Part shown: positions 1 to 12,300 of the stretch, in pieces
Layout: each line of letters starts with the position of its first letter
How positions within the stretch are numbered: position 1 is the stretch's first letter
Notes under the pieces: generated by a model
Told to the model about the DNA's origin: nothing
The model's database searches: none
The model's input: only the letters and a program-made list of their open reading frames with translations
NCBI GenBank assembly: GCA_033239525.1
Contig: BSYO01000038.1
Location: 3,425,556-3,489,555, forward strand
Source of the DNA: Nepenthes gracilis
Taxonomy: Eukaryota > Streptophyta > Magnoliopsida > Caryophyllales > Nepenthaceae
Reading direction: 5' to 3'
Length of the DNA: 64,000 nucleotides
Made by a program: the position numbers and the translations under genes

Positions 1-32
1 ACGAACGCACCGCTAACATCAACAGATCTCCT

Positions 33-1050
33 TTGACGATGGAGATCTTGAACCATCCTATGCTGGTGAGGTTCATGATACTAGCCCTTGACTCTTACGA
101 TGGGAGTGCGGATCCTGTCGACCATCTTGACCACTTCCGCACCCACCTGGGTCTACAGGGGCTGGACGACGCGGCCATGTGTCGTTACTTTCCCCTCACA
201 CTAAAAAATTTATTTTCATCATCTCCCTCCACTGATCCAAGCTTCAGGAGCCTGTGGATCTTTTCTTATCTTAGTACGCCTCCGTTGCGGGGAGGAAAAC
301 AAATGTCGTGGCATCTTGTCGTATATCAAGTGAAGCATGGAGAGAACCCGGAGGTTTTAGATCGCCGTTGCAGGCCTTGATCCCTCGCGGAGGAAATGAA
401 TCGGGCATTTCGACACTAATGGGAGCTCTTTAGGACACTGGCGCATAAGAATGAGACTTTTCGGGAAGTGAGGCCATCACAAATCAGCCTAAGGAGGCCA
501 ACGAAACGTCATGATTTGTTTGAACCCTCGCTCTTTCCGCCAAGGAAAGAGGAAGCACAACGGTGGCGATTACTCCCACCAAAAGCGCCATAGAGTTGGG
601 ATGAGCGCAAGAACCAGCAGACAACCGGGATGCCCTTAAGAAACTTGCTCAAACGTCCTTATGCATATCCGTGGGAGAAGTTAAACAAGTGGCGAAACCA
701 CTTAAGAAGCGCGAGGGAGGAAATCCGGCCTGGTCTCGATTTTCATCGATCTACCGAGCACTCCACAGAGGACTGCAAGACTCTTCAAAGGTAGATTGAG
801 GAGCAAATCAGAATGGGCCACCTCACCAGGTTCGTCAAAGGCCCTGGTCAAAGCTCTGGCGATGTGGGCGGAGAAAGATCAGGGGCCTCTCCACCACAGA
901 ATCAGGTCGCTGCAGGAGTGGTCAACATGATCACTACCTAGCCAATCAAGACTCCGGCGGACAACAGGGACTAGCATGCAGGGAGGAAGAAGCAGCGCGC
1001 TACTGACAACGTCATTAATTTTAGTGACGATGACTTGGCACATGTAGTTT
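33..1050 (+). pseudogene. gag polyprotein remnant of the Tat-type element
   Basis: The first readable frame (33-380) has the capsid pattern of plant gypsy gag: YDGSADPVDHL, then GLDDAAMCRYFPLTL, then VYQVKHGE. Around 740-850, after a frame change, a line reads FHRSTEHSTEDC followed by IEEQIRMGHLTRFV. This matches the zinc-knuckle-like segment and the 'IE.LI..G.L..F' segment that follows it in Tat gag proteins. Several stops, including TAG within the knuckle region, break it. Gag would form the particle; this copy cannot make a full protein. Confidence 0.75.
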
Positions 1051-1076
1051 CCCCACGGTGGCCCCGTTGACCTAGG

Positions 1077-1140
1077 ATGAAACGTATTTATTGATAACGG
1101 GAGTTCACGTGATTTGCTTTAACTCGATACGTTTTTAAAC
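1077..1140 (+). pseudogene. Retroviral-type aspartic protease trace
   Basis: A short frame reads IYIDNGSSRDLL, resembling the protease active-site line of gypsy elements (V-D-x-G-S-S). The sequence position between gag and RT fits. The rest of the protease to about 1500 is too frameshifted to follow. Confidence 0.45.
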
Positions 1141-1554
1141 TTGGTTTGAAAAAGAGTTAACTAAAATCAACGTAAGGTTCAGGAACAACAAACTACCCAT
1201 TCAAGGGACACCCATGTCACTCACACGCCGAAAGTCGTATACTCACCTTTTTGGTAGTCGAGAGCAATGCAACACTAGGAGGACATGCCTCGGCGTCGGG
1301 GGTAAAATTTCAATACCACACCTTAAAATAAAATTTTCGACGCCATACGGTGTGGGCGAAGTATTGGGTGACCAAGTCACTAGGCGGACATGTTATATGT
1401 CCCAAATCACTTCTAATAACAGCACCAAAACAATGGGAAAACTTGACCATCGAGACGAAGTAACCTTGCAGCAAGCACAATCCGGTGAGGCAACCAACTT
1501 AGTCCCATTGAATTTGGACGATCCAAAAGAGGGACGAAGGGCGCAGTTGAAGAA

Positions 1555-2480
1555 CTAATCATCGGAATCGACGCCTTCGCATGGAGACATGCCCGGGATT
1601 CCAGGATCAATAATGGTCCACAAGTTGGGCCCTGACCTGGATAGAAAACCTGTAAGGTAAAAGCGGAGAAACCACTCAGTGGAAAAGCTAATCGTCATCC
1701 GGGAAGAAGTCAAAAAACTATTGGGAGCCGAATTCATCAGGGAGGTTCAATACCCTGATTGGCTCTCCAACGTCATCTTGGTAAAGAAGAGCAACGAAAA
1801 GTGGAGAATGTGCGTCGATTTCACTAACGTTAACAAAGCTTGCCCAAAAGACAGCTTCCCTTTACCTAGAATCGACCTGCTGGTGGACTCAATATCTGAA
1901 CATGAACTCTTGAGCTTCATAGACGCCTACTTAGGCTACAACCAGATCTGAATGAGTTCAGAGGACGAAGAGCACATCTCGTTCATGATAGACCAAGGGA
2001 CCTATTGCTATAAAGTGATGCTCTTTGGACTAAAGAACGCAGGAGCCATCTACCAGCAGTTGGTGAACAAAATATTCGAAAAGTAGATCGGTCGCAATAT
2101 GGAAGTCTATGTCGATGACATGCTCATCAAGAGCAGAGTTATGGGCGACCATATCAACGATTTGGTAGAGTCCTTTGGGGTGCTCCGCAAACACTAAATG
2201 AAGCTGAATCCAGCTAAGTGTGTCTTCGGGGTGGCCTCTGAAAAATTTCTGGGTTTCATCGTCTCCCAACGAAGGATCGAAGCAAACCTAGAGAAGATCA
2301 AGGCTATTGCGGACATGGCTCCCCCATGAAGTGTCAAAGATATCCAACAATTTCTTAGTCTCAGCCTTGTCCCGCCCGAAGTCCCACAAGTTGTAATTCT
2401 TTAAGGGAGGGAAAAACAGTTTCCGTGACATCGATGAGTATATCAAGAAGCTAGCTAGCCCGCCATTACTAAGCAAGGTC
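1555..2480 (+). pseudogene. Reverse transcriptase remnant of the Tat-type element
   Basis: A clean block at 1679-1951 reads EEVKKLLGAEFIREVQYPDW, then KWRMCVDFTNVNKACPKDSF and LPRIDLLVDS, the fingers/palm start of Tat reverse transcriptases. Past a TGA at 1949-1951 the same frame continues with FGLKNAGAIYQQLVNKIF and the catalytic YVDDML motif near 2106, then KCVFGV and FLGFIVSQR. At least three in-frame stops (near 1949, 2084 and 2196) show it is inactive. Some residues that are nearly always conserved are also changed. Confidence 0.85.
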
Positions 2481-2735
2481 GGCGAAGAGTTGAACCCTAC
2501 TTGGAGTATTGGAGGTGGTCCTCAGCTCCGTCCTCGTAAGCCCGGATGCTGATGCCCAACGGCCGATTTACTATGTGAGTAAAACATTGATAGGAAATGG
2601 CTACCCGGGCATTTAAAACAGCCTTAGGATATTCTGCCGCGTAAAACCGAGGGGAGCTCTCATAGTTTTCACCGACACCTCTAAAGAGCGCATAAAATAT
2701 TTATGGATGGTTGGTAAAGTGGGCTATCGAGTTGG

Positions 2736-3158
2736 ATGAGTTTGATATTGAATTTGCCATCCATCAGCTCTAGGGCATCATTAAAATCACGACCCCGGTG
2801 GTTAAGGCCCACGAGAACGCAGCAGTATCAACGCCAAGAGGCTCTGGAATGGATGCTCCACGTAGACGGGTCATCCACCGACATGGGCAGTGGAGTTGGA
2901 GTGGTCCTCACTACTCCCGACGGGTTTGAGGTGAAATATTTCCTTAAACTCGGCTTCCTGTCGACCAACAATGTCGCTAAATATGAAGCCCTGCTAGTTG
3001 GGTTAAGATTAGCAAATGAGTGCTTAACCAAAAGACTGGCTATGTTTAGTGACTCCGAATTGATCGTCAACCAAGTCAATGGGAACTTCGAGGCGAACAA
3101 CCCGCATATAGCCAAATACTTGGCCAGAGCAAAGGAGGCCGTAACTTTGATGGCCTAA
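2736..3158 (+). pseudogene. RNase H remnant of the Tat-type element
   Basis: The frame from about 2840 reads WMLHVDGSSTDMGSGVGVVL, then AKYEALLVGLRLA and SDSELIVNQVNG. These carry the DG, E and SD(S) acidic positions of ribonuclease H. A WxLxVDGSS entry is characteristic of the second, archaeal-like RNase H of Tat elements. This is the least damaged part of the element, but it has no intact reading frame to its neighbours. Confidence 0.8.
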
Positions 3159-3459
3159 AAGCCCATGTTTTTAGAATCGAAATCGAAGGCCGATTAGTCG
3201 GTGAGAGCAAAGAATGGCAGAGAATTCGAACAGACTCGAGGAACACGAGGAAAAATCGAACGCACCTTAAGATAGAGAGGGAGGAGGTAAATGGAGGTCG
3301 AAAAATAAAATCTGGACGACACTTTACCTAAGATAGCTTGCGGATGAAGCATTTCTGGAAGACACAGAAGAAGCCAAGCGGATAAAGAGAACGGCTGGTT
3401 GGTGCACTATAGTCAATGGGTGGTCGATCTTCGGGCGGCTAAGACTCTTCAAAGGGACT

Positions 3460-5330
3460 TCGTCTTGAGTGAAGTGCACCTTGGAATTTCTGATTTCATG
3501 TGGGCGGCAAGAACTTAGTATTTAAAATCATTACGGGGCCGGCCCTCGATGAAGAAGGATGCACTACTTCAGAAGAGGTGCGAAAGTTGACTTCACGCAA
3601 CCTTCACCGGCCAAAATCACCAAACACAATGGATGACATTCTTGGCCCATTTTCAATTGCAATCGGGTAAAGAAAGTTCATTATCATCTACTTCACAAAG
3701 TGGGTCAATGCCAAAACCACCAAACACAATGTGTTCCAGGTCAGAAGTCATTGTGGATCGATAATCGAACCCAATTCTGGGAAACGCTGCACCAAGATAT
3801 TGCACGATTGGAATTTTGAACGCATGTTTAGCATTCAAAATTGCACGGGATTACTACTAGCCCTTGATGAAGAAGGACTCGAGTTTAAAGAGGTGCGAAA
3901 GTTGCTAGTCCAAACCTTCACCACCACCATCAAAAGGCAAATCCCTTTAGGCGCTCGTGGGCCCTTCGCACAATAGAGGATTGGCATTCTGGCCCATTTT
4001 CCATTACAAAGAAAGTTCCGAATCGACTACTTCACGGGCCATCCTCTAAAATCACCAAACACAATGCACTTGAGGAGGATCACAAAAAAGTTTGGCATTC
4101 CTTGAGGTCAGATGACAAGAACCCATTCTTGGGAAAACGCTCACCAAGTATTGCACCAACTTTGGTCTTCCACACCCGGTGGCATACCCTCAGGTGAATG
4201 GACAGGTGAAGGTCATAAACCGAACGCTGCTCCACGGGCTCAAGACCAAGTTGGAGGACGCAGGGGGCTTTTGGGTAGACAAGCTCGCCTCAATCCTTTA
4301 GTCTTACCGAACAACTTCGAAGGAACAACAGGCGAGATGCCTTTCAGCCTCTACTATGGGACTGAAGCGGTGCTCCCGGTTAAAATCAGGCCTCCAAGTC
4401 TTAGGGTGAAATCCTTCGATCCACAGGTTAACTCCCAAAAGATCCAGGAATATCTAGACTTGCTAGAAGAAGCCCGCGATGTCGCTAGAAAATGGACCGT
4501 AGCCTACCGATTATCAAGTCGCCCCACTACTACAATAGAGAAGGTGGATATTCCATGACCATATGTATTAGATATCAATGGAGGCTGCGGGTTGTTTCGG
4601 TTATGTCCGTTTCGCACTGAGGTCATGGGAAGGTGGCCTAGAGCTTGCGAACCTCTCGAGCCGAAAACCTCTGCCCAAATGCGGGAAAGGGTCCTTCTAG
4701 GGACTGCCCGCCGATGCTGTGGCCTCTCGAAGGGGACGGGGTTTCTCACGAAAACAAGGATGGGCTCGAGATGAGCTCGGCGCCAGTGCAACGCAAAATG
4801 AACGATTTTCCATCTAAATGCATACCTTATGTTTTTGAAACCTAGAGCCTCCATTGATATCTTGTGGAGTCTTAAACTTGAGAAGAAATTGTTTGTGATT
4901 TAGCATTTGAGAACTTAAGCAAAAAGTTACAACTTTTAAACTTCATGTAAAAAGAGTTTTCTCATCACTTTTCCTTTTCCATTCAAACTTTTGTACCACC
5001 GGTCGTAAGTTGATTTTCATAATATATTTGTATGTTTTTTTCCGTTGCAAGTTTTCAAATCCAAAACGTGTCTTTATCATTATTGCTCATTATTATTGGA
5101 GTTCTTCATCCATCTTGTTATCTTAAAGCATCTAGTACTAAATATCCTTTACGTGTATCGGATATTTATTTATACTGCTTCCGCTATACTTTTAACGAGG
5201 TCAAAACTTGATTGTTCACGTTAGCACAAAACGTGCCTTTTCAACTACAATAAGAAGGTTAAAGCAAGGCAGTTCAATGTTGGAGACCTAGTCTTACCTA
5301 AACCATCGAGGTCAGAAAGGTGGCCCGTGA
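3460..5330 (+). pseudogene. Integrase remnant with an internal duplication and an insertion
   Basis: The start (about 3460-3600) reads VLSEVHLGIS and then MKKDALLQKRCES, matching the HHCC-domain lead-in of Tat integrases. A FTKWVNAKTTKHN piece near 3690 fits the core. The C-terminal part reads MPFSLYYGTEAVLPVKIRP (4338-4395). The reading resumes at 5249 with VKARQFNVGDLVL after the 0.7-kb insertion at 4546-5244. A stretch of about 320 bp is duplicated: the same line starts at 3548 and at 3868. Stops are frequent. Integrase would join the cDNA to the chromosome; this copy is dead. Confidence 0.7.
4546..5244. mobile_element. 0.7-kb insertion in integrase flanked by a 15-16 bp target duplication
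   Basis: The integrase frame YYN(R/K)-x-V is interrupted here. The left side (4530-4545) reads CTACAATAGAGAAGGT and the right side (5245-5259) reads CTACAATAAGAAGGT, the same target with a one-base gap and one change. A duplication this long is more like LINE/SINE-type retroposition than an LTR element. Inside it, AGATATCAATGGAGGCT (4570-4586) is repeated in perfect inversion at 4845-4861, bracketing a GC-rich segment. I do not recognise the family and see no coding region. Confidence 0.55.
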
Positions 5331-5629
5331 GAGGTCGGAAGGGCTAAACCTCGACTCACCAAAGTGGCGAGGCATACAAGCTCCGAAACTAGGACGAAAA
5401 ATTGGTCCCGCAGACGTGAAATGCAATCCACCTCAAACGCTATTACCAGTAGAAACCGAGGTACGTGTCTTGCAAATTGTATGTGACTTGCATTTGTGTG
5501 CATGATTCGACTAAGTAAAATGAGTGTTTCCTAAGCATACTGTATGTGCATATATATATGTATGGTTTTCCAGGTTCAAATCGACCTAGGCTGCTCCTAA
5601 GTCGGGAGGGTCTTCATCCTCTCGTTACT

Positions 5630-5790
5630 AAATCTTGATCATCCAGGTGGCCCATGAGTGGTCGTAGTTAAGCCCTGGTCATCCAGGCGACCCGTGAGCG
5701 GTCTTATCTAAATCCTGGTCATCCAGGCGGCCTGTGAGAGGTCGTATCTAAACCTTGGTCACCCAAGTGGCTCGTTAGCAGTCGGGAAAA
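5630..5790 (+). repeat. Four copies of a 40-bp tandem repeat
   Basis: The core ATCCAGGYGRCCYRTGAGNG occurs at 5641, 5681, 5721 and, more diverged, at 5761, an exact 40-bp period. It sits between the end of pol and the antisense ORF. That is the hypervariable 3' region where Tat-lineage elements are known to carry tandem repeats. Confidence 0.85.
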
Positions 5791-5799
5791 ATCTTAGGG

Positions 5800-6172
5800 G
5801 GCTAACACTGCACTCACGATGACCTCCTTTACGAGGAGATAGCGTGATCAGTCAATGACGGTTGACTGGAGCAAGATGCTCCTCCAAAGCAGGCTACCAA
5901 GTCTTCACCTGGGCAGTGCCGCCAAGCTTTACTCATGGGTAAGTTCTAAGCTAGCTTAACATATGCAACAGCCTAGAAGACAACCTTAACGCTCCAAAAA
6001 CAAAGCTGGCGGCTAACTAGCAACTCACTTTGCTCAGTTGACCGCCAAGAATGCCAAAGAAGTAGAGTACAAAGGCAGAAGCATGTGGCAAATGCAGGGC
6101 TACTTGTATTATTGCCGAATCAAGATATATATCATCAAATTCAATATATATATATATATACAAATACAAGAG
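5800..6172. other. Non-coding 3' region of the Tat-type element
   Basis: This stretch lies between the 40-bp repeats and the antisense ORF. It holds no readable frame. Its right end contains a TA dinucleotide run (6146-6161). Confidence 0.5.
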
Positions 6173-7907
6173 CTATGAGGGCGGCGGGGGCCTTTGGCTA
6201 TCACGGGGCTCCCCCACAAGGCTGTCTGTACGCTGTGCCGACCGGTTCAATAAATTAATAAGATCAACAGGGAAGTTGGGATCAATCAGTCGCACAATAT
6301 GCCGGCTGATGTTGACCCCTTCCCACAACCGTGCACGCATCATGCCCTCAACCTCATGGGGGCGGATACGAAGACTCAAATCATTCTCCAAGGTCGCCAT
6401 CTGCCCAGCAAGTTGATCCATACGCCCTTTGGCTCGTTCATTTTCTTCCTTCAAACGGGCAACCTCAGCCTTTAAACTCGTGTTTTTCGCCTCCACGCCC
6501 ACCAAAACAGCCTCTAAGGCAGCTGTTTCCCCACGGTGCTCAACCCCTGAAACCGCCAGCTTAGCTTCGAGCCTTATCCCTATCGGAGATCGCCAAGTCT
6601 CTCTGCCTGAGCACCTTAGCCATTGTGCTCGCGACTCTATCCGCCTGCATAAAAAGGAAAAAAGGATTAGAAAGGGCAAATCAAAAGGCAAGGTGGGCAA
6701 CAGAGCTTATACCTTTCAGATTTTTCACGCCTGTCTTTCTGGCCTCGCACCCAACTCTGACGCGAACGGCGACGAACCAGGATGGGGGCCCACGTTGACA
6801 GGGCTAGCAGCAACCTCAGCCATGAACTCTCCCGTGGGATCCTCAGGAGTGCCCTCTTTCCTGGCTGGCTCTTCGAAAACGGCAGGAGACTCCAAAATTT
6901 GTTTCGGCTGCTCCTCCAGAGTCACCACAATGGGAGAACCAACTGACGGCTTCTGCGGTTCAGGCGCTTCAATGGGTGGCCCTTGAGTCGGCTCAGATGG
7001 CGCAGGCTGCGCTAGGATCGCGCCGCCGCTCAGCTTGGCCTTGTAAGCCTCGATGGCCGCCTCTACTTCAACCCTAAATATGGCGCCAACGCCCTCAAAA
7101 CGTCCGGCAAAGACTTAGTTGGGCCCAAAGGACGATGAAGAAGGCGCCACTGAGGCTGCCCTCTTTCGCCTTGGGCTGGAAGGGCTCAAGCGGGGAACAA
7201 TAATGTTGCCTTTCTTCATCTTCTTTCTCTCCAAAACCTCAAGCGGCAAAATCCTTAGTTTTTGGATCGGAGACGGAGGCCCCCAATTAGCCTTCTTCAC
7301 CTCCGCACGAGAGACAAAATGCTCTCTCCGGAAGTCATTCAGGTTCTTCGCTATCAGCTCGACCAACCAATCCATGGAGGCCGTCTCCGGAGGCGCCCCT
7401 ATGTACACCTCCGGCACTTCACCCCACTCTGTAGGAAAGGGCCAAGACTCCCCCACATTAATGAAAAAGAATCGGTTCTTCCCGTTCTTGAGGGAGTCAT
7501 AAATGGCGGCACTAATCTTAATGCCACTACGGGGAGCCAGAGAGATCCACTCCGCTCCCTGGTTGATCTTAAAGACCGCCCTTACCATCGACATCGTCGA
7601 CAACCTCGAACGTTGACGAAGAAAAATACAGATGGTGCACAAGTACCTGATGGCGTTGGCGTGAAGTTGGACCATGGGAATCCCAGAGCGCCTGGAAGAC
7701 CGACATCAGTTTGTTGGGAATTGGGAGGTGAAGCCCACTCCTCAGATGGGCCTCATAAATGGTCACGAAACCCTTGGGCGGCAGAAAGGCTTGATCGTCC
7801 TTCTCTGGAATACGGAAGGCGATCTCCTATGGAATGTTAAACTCCACATAAAGGACTTTCACGTCAGTTTCTCTCAGAACGGAGGCAATGTCTGCAACGG
7901 AAGACAT
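6173..7907 (-). pseudogene. Antisense ORF of the Tat-type element (gypsy-type transposon protein plus coiled coil)
   Basis: Read on the minus strand, the frame starts at ATG 7907 (MSSVADIASVL). It reaches TIYEAHLRSGLHLPIP, then after a frameshift QLHANAIRYL and WISLAPRSG. This matches the plant 'putative gypsy type transposon' domain (Pfam Transposase_28), whose members share 'YEAHLR.GL..P' and 'QL.PN'. A proline-rich linker follows (about 6740-7080), then a coiled coil (6230-6560) with LKAEVARLKEENERAKGRMD. A good intron fits between linker and coiled coil: donor GTATAAG at 6712, acceptor TTTTTATGCAG ending at 6645, 68 bp long. Interruptions include a stop about 29 codons from the start, TAA at 7115-7117 and two TGA codons before the intron. 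The function of these antisense proteins is unknown. Confidence 0.7.
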
Positions 7908-8348
7908 GGTCAGGTCTAGGGTTTGTGTTTCCTTCTTCAAAGAATCGGGCAAGGAAGATGAAAAAGCAAAGATGGCACAAAGAATTCAAAATGGAGCAAT
8001 TTGGCGGTTTAAAAACCCATGTGGGCCCCACACCGTCTTGAAAACCTGCGCCATCATTATTGCCGCGTGTCATTTCCCTAGAAGAGGGCTGTCGAATCGA
8101 GTGAGCTGGCTCATTAAATGCCAGGATCTTTGGCGTACCACATGAAGACACGTGGCCTGCTTTTCTGACAGGCCGGCTAAAAGACCAACGTTTCCTTCTT
8201 GAATTGTCCGAAAGCCTACCAAAAATGGTCAAAGAATCCGGTCAACAATTTGAAAGCTCTTAAGGCACCTCTTCAGATGGGCAACAACTCTGCTAGCAGA
8301 AATAAGCATGTCCCATCATAAACATTTTGGAGGCCGGAGTCTTGACCA

Positions 8349-8365
8349 CCAGTATGAGGGGCTAG
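8349..8365 (+). other. Polypurine tract before the 3' LTR
   Basis: A G-rich run ending GAGGGGCTAG directly precedes the LTR start TGATGGG. The second Tat-like element has the same GGGGCTAG-TGATGGG junction at 24255-24271, which supports the call. Confidence 0.65.
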
Positions 8366-9370
8366 TGATGGGTAGGCCTATAACTATCGGGCCCAATAAG
8401 AAAGCGGCCCAAAATCCAGAAAAGCCCAACTCGCGTTAGACGGTCAATGCGTTAGTGTTGACCATCCCACGCAGACAAACAAACAAATACCAACAACGCT
8501 CCTTCAATACGGCCAACGCTTTTGTTGACCTAAGCATCAGTAATAGCGGTAGAAAAAGATAGTAAACCTAATACGGGCTAGGCCCAATTTGATAGGCGAT
8601 TTCGTATACGAAAAGCAACGATCCTTTCCATGATTACACGCTTTCCTAAAAGCTGATCTCCTCTAAAAAAAGGGGGCAACTGACTCAGCGTCAACAACAG
8701 AGTCTAACGGTCACGAGAACATGAAAGGAAGGCAGATAATCAGATATCCGTTGCACTGTTCAGAAGGAAAAGGATCCATCAAATCACGCTAGTTAGGCCC
8801 ACCAACTCAGAAAAGGCCGCCCAGTGTTAGGCCAAGGAAGGTGGCTCTCCTCACAATCTATATAAACCCTGAGTCTCTACTATGAAAAGGGACACACTCT
8901 CTAACTCGCTTTCAAGAGAACAAACGCTTTCAGAACACACTTTAAGAAAACATGCTTTCTAAGAGGAAAGGGACTTCCTGATCTAGCCTAAACTACGAAC
9001 GCCTACAGTGCTTGAGCAAAACTCTCTCTCTCCCTGAAAAGCATTTACCTTCTAATCCCACTCTAAGCCTCCAGATTGCAGAAGTCTCCTCCTGCTCTCT
9101 GAGAACCGTCCTCAAAAGCTTCCACGCTTTTGAGACGCAGCTTCCACTCGTTCTCTATGAACAGGGACTTGGAACTCACTCTCTCAACGGGCCACGGGAT
9201 CATCTCAGCTTCTTTAGGCCAACACTCCCGACAAATTTATTCTCTCTCTCTTACTTATCAGCTCACCTTTCACAGTTCAAAGGCATTTTACTGACTTAAG
9301 TGTCGAAGTGTTTTCGGTGGGACGACCTCCCACCAAAGACTGACCTCTCATTTTCTAGTGGTATGTAGGA
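8366..9370 (+). repeat. 3' LTR of the Tat-type element
   Basis: It starts TGATGGGTAGGCC right after the purine tract. A TATA box (CTATATAAA, 8858-8866) is followed by a C/T-rich transcribed leader. Near 9300 lies GTCGAAGTGTTTTCGGTGGGA, close to a line common in the R/U5 part of Tat LTRs. The right end is a guess, since the 5' LTR is outside the window and no target duplication can be checked. Confidence 0.65.
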
Positions 9371-12300
9371 TTGATTTCGAATGAATGAGTCGGATCAAAT
9401 CAATCAGGCGAATCCGAATTTGTTTGAAATCGGATTCATGTACGAATCACATATAAAAATAGTTAATTTTCTAGTAAATTTTTTTAATAAAATAGTAATA
9501 ATGTAGTAATTTAAATTTATTATAATAAAATATTAAAATTATTAAAATTATTGATGTCACGGAAAATATTTCTAAATTTACGCTAACCTATATTTAATTT
9601 AAAAAGGTCACCCGCTTGATAACAATTCATATTATTAAAAAATATATATTATATTAAAAAATGTTAGTTTATTATTTTATAATTTTTATTGGTTATTAAA
9701 AAAATATAGTATAACGGTTACTTAATTTTAACATTTATTTAAGAATAATTAAATATTTTTAATAATTAAATGTGCCTCAATTATTGGAGCATGTGTTTTA
9801 AGGCAGAACGCACGTTATGGTGCAGCTCACTCAACGCCGTCCGATTTGACAACCAGCATTTCATTGACCGGTCATCAAACGGTTTGGGTGGCTTTCGAAA
9901 AATTGCTTGCGGCGCACGTTTGGTGTTAAATTGCAAAAAATTGACGTGGCATAGAGCTCAGGCTTGTGGGCTTGTTCTTCTTGGGCTGGGCTACTTGGGC
10001 CCATCGTAGGTACACTGCTAAACAGGCCCATCTCCCTATCTCTCTCACTCTAGGGTGAAGCAATGGAAACATATTATAGTCATCTCATAGGTTAAGATAG
10101 ATTGTAATCCTAACGGCTAGTATTACATTATTAGAATAAAAATTAAAGCTAGATCATTTATTTTATTTCATGCAATCTTAGCCGTTGAATAATAACGAGG
10201 CTTGAAATGATCCATCCTACCACTACTAAATAAAATAGAAATTTAAACGAGTCAAGTTATTCATAAAATAGCTCAGGTAAAATATTTAATAAGGTTCGGT
10301 TGATAGAATTACTCCAGAAAATATGCAGTTTGACTCGTTTGTAAGTTTAGCCTAACATACAAATTTTACTTGATTAAATTTTATCAGTTGAATTTAACTC
10401 AGCTTAACTTGTTTATTTATTAAAAAATAATCTTACTCTTGAGCTAGATCTCATCTCATTTATGCTAAAAACAAATCAAGTAGCGGGCTAAACTCAAGGC
10501 TTAACTCGAACTCGACATAATTTTAAAAAAGGCAAATCAAATCTGAGTTTATATCGACTCATTTACAGATCCAAAAAGGACTGTAATTTATTTCTATTTT
10601 TTAGAAATTAGTCAAGTTTGTTGTTTGACATCTGAGTTAAGACTTTGTGAACTGAGAAAGAATTGGATACTTGCACCTAAATTTTTCTTAACACTATGTG
10701 ATTATTTAACATATTTAGTTGTTACTAATGATGCTCACACTATAATATTTCATATCTTATTTATAATTTATAATGTCATTAAGATAATTTTGAGTTAATT
10801 TAAAAAATAATCAAATAATAAAAATTGAGAAAATTTAAAATTTGATGAATAAAGTCCAATGCTTGATGAGGTCCTAACCCATGCAAGAATACATTTTAGG
10901 TAGAATGTCTACCAATGAGGTACGTTTGAGGAACGCACATACTTATTTAAAATAAAATGTTAGAACCTGATACTTGTCTAAATTGTGCCTTAATACATAA
11001 TTTGTGTCTAATAAACGCACGCACATCGGTTTTTTTTATAAATAGCCACTTGGCAAAATTTGGGTCATTTTAGATAGATTTTTAAGAGAAGAGAAAAAAA
11101 GAAAAGAAGATAAAAAAGAGAAAAAGAGACAAAAGAAAAATAAAAAATTAAAGATAAATTTAAAGATTTTTGGTTAAAAATTAAGTAAATGTAAGTATAT
11201 TTAAATATTTTCTCTGTTGTTGCTATTCTTTTCTGATCTCTATTAGTATTTATTATTTTAAATACTCATACATGTGATAATTTCGTAGTCGAAGAGTTCA
11301 TGCTTTGTATAAATGTGATCATACTCCTAATTTTATATATTTTTTTATGAAATATATACCTTCATTCATGCATATTGTGTTTACAAGTTGATTTTTTATA
11401 ATAATATTTATATATGTCTTTATATTATATATACATATTTTTATATGCCTTTATTTTCAGGCATATATTATTGCATGTCTTAAAATTTTATAAATCTGTG
11501 CATGTATACTTTATAATTAATATGAGGTGATAAAACTATATTAACTATACTGATTTTATTTTTTGTAATTTTAATAATAAATACTCCAATATATTAATAA
11601 ATCATGTGTTACTATTCTTACATATTTTAAAAATATTTACAAATATTACTACATATTTATATATTTTTGCATGCCATCAATTTAAAAAAAAAAGATAATG
11701 ACAAATTATATATAAGTTTGATTGTAAAGATATTTTTTTTTGTGTGAAAAAATATAAATAATATATTTTTATTTGAGTAGAGTTTTAATTCAATTATGTA
11801 CAGACCTTATAAAAAATTGACAACATATATTATAAATATCTTAATATATAGGGTTGAAAGCTCTCTTCCCGGCTAGCTATAGTGAAAATCAAAATTTAAA
11901 ATTATCATTTGTAGGTTGAAAATGAGATTTGACTTCATTTATAGGATTATATATATGGTGACATACCTATAAATTTTAAATAGTAGCATATATTTTTAAT
12001 TATGTGAAAATATATATTTTGATGTTCACCAATTCATTGATATGACTATCATTAATCCTTAATCCCCCCAAGTTTTTAATGTGATTTAAGCATATTTTAG
12101 ATATTATACAGTTATTAAAATGATCATCAATTCCAGATTATTCATGAGATGTTTATGAGCTTTGATATTTGTCGATTCGTTTGTATGACTATTATTGATC
12201 CTTAGTCTCCTCAAATTTTTGGTATAATTTGAATATATTTTAGATATTGTATAGTTATTAAATGGATCATTAGTTTAGATTATTCACGATATATTTACGA

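Larger units (their letters stand above)
1..9370 (+). mobile_element. Decayed Ty3/gypsy retrotransposon, Tat lineage (left end outside window)
   Basis: In order, the element shows gag, a protease trace, reverse transcriptase, RNase H, integrase, a 40-bp tandem repeat, an antisense ORF, a purine-rich tract and a 3' LTR starting at 8366. This order, with an antisense ORF between pol and the 3' LTR, is known for the Tat (Retand/Grande/RIRE2-like) lineage. The 5' LTR and primer-binding site lie left of base 1. Every coding part carries stops and frameshifts, so it is dead. It is also clearly richer in GC than the flanking DNA. The right end is approximate because its LTR partner is not in the window. 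Confidence 0.85.

Noticed and set aside
9770..10009. 79-codon open frame in a GC-richer island
   Set aside because: No motif, no splice context and no upstream promoter signal. It may be part of an unknown repeat.
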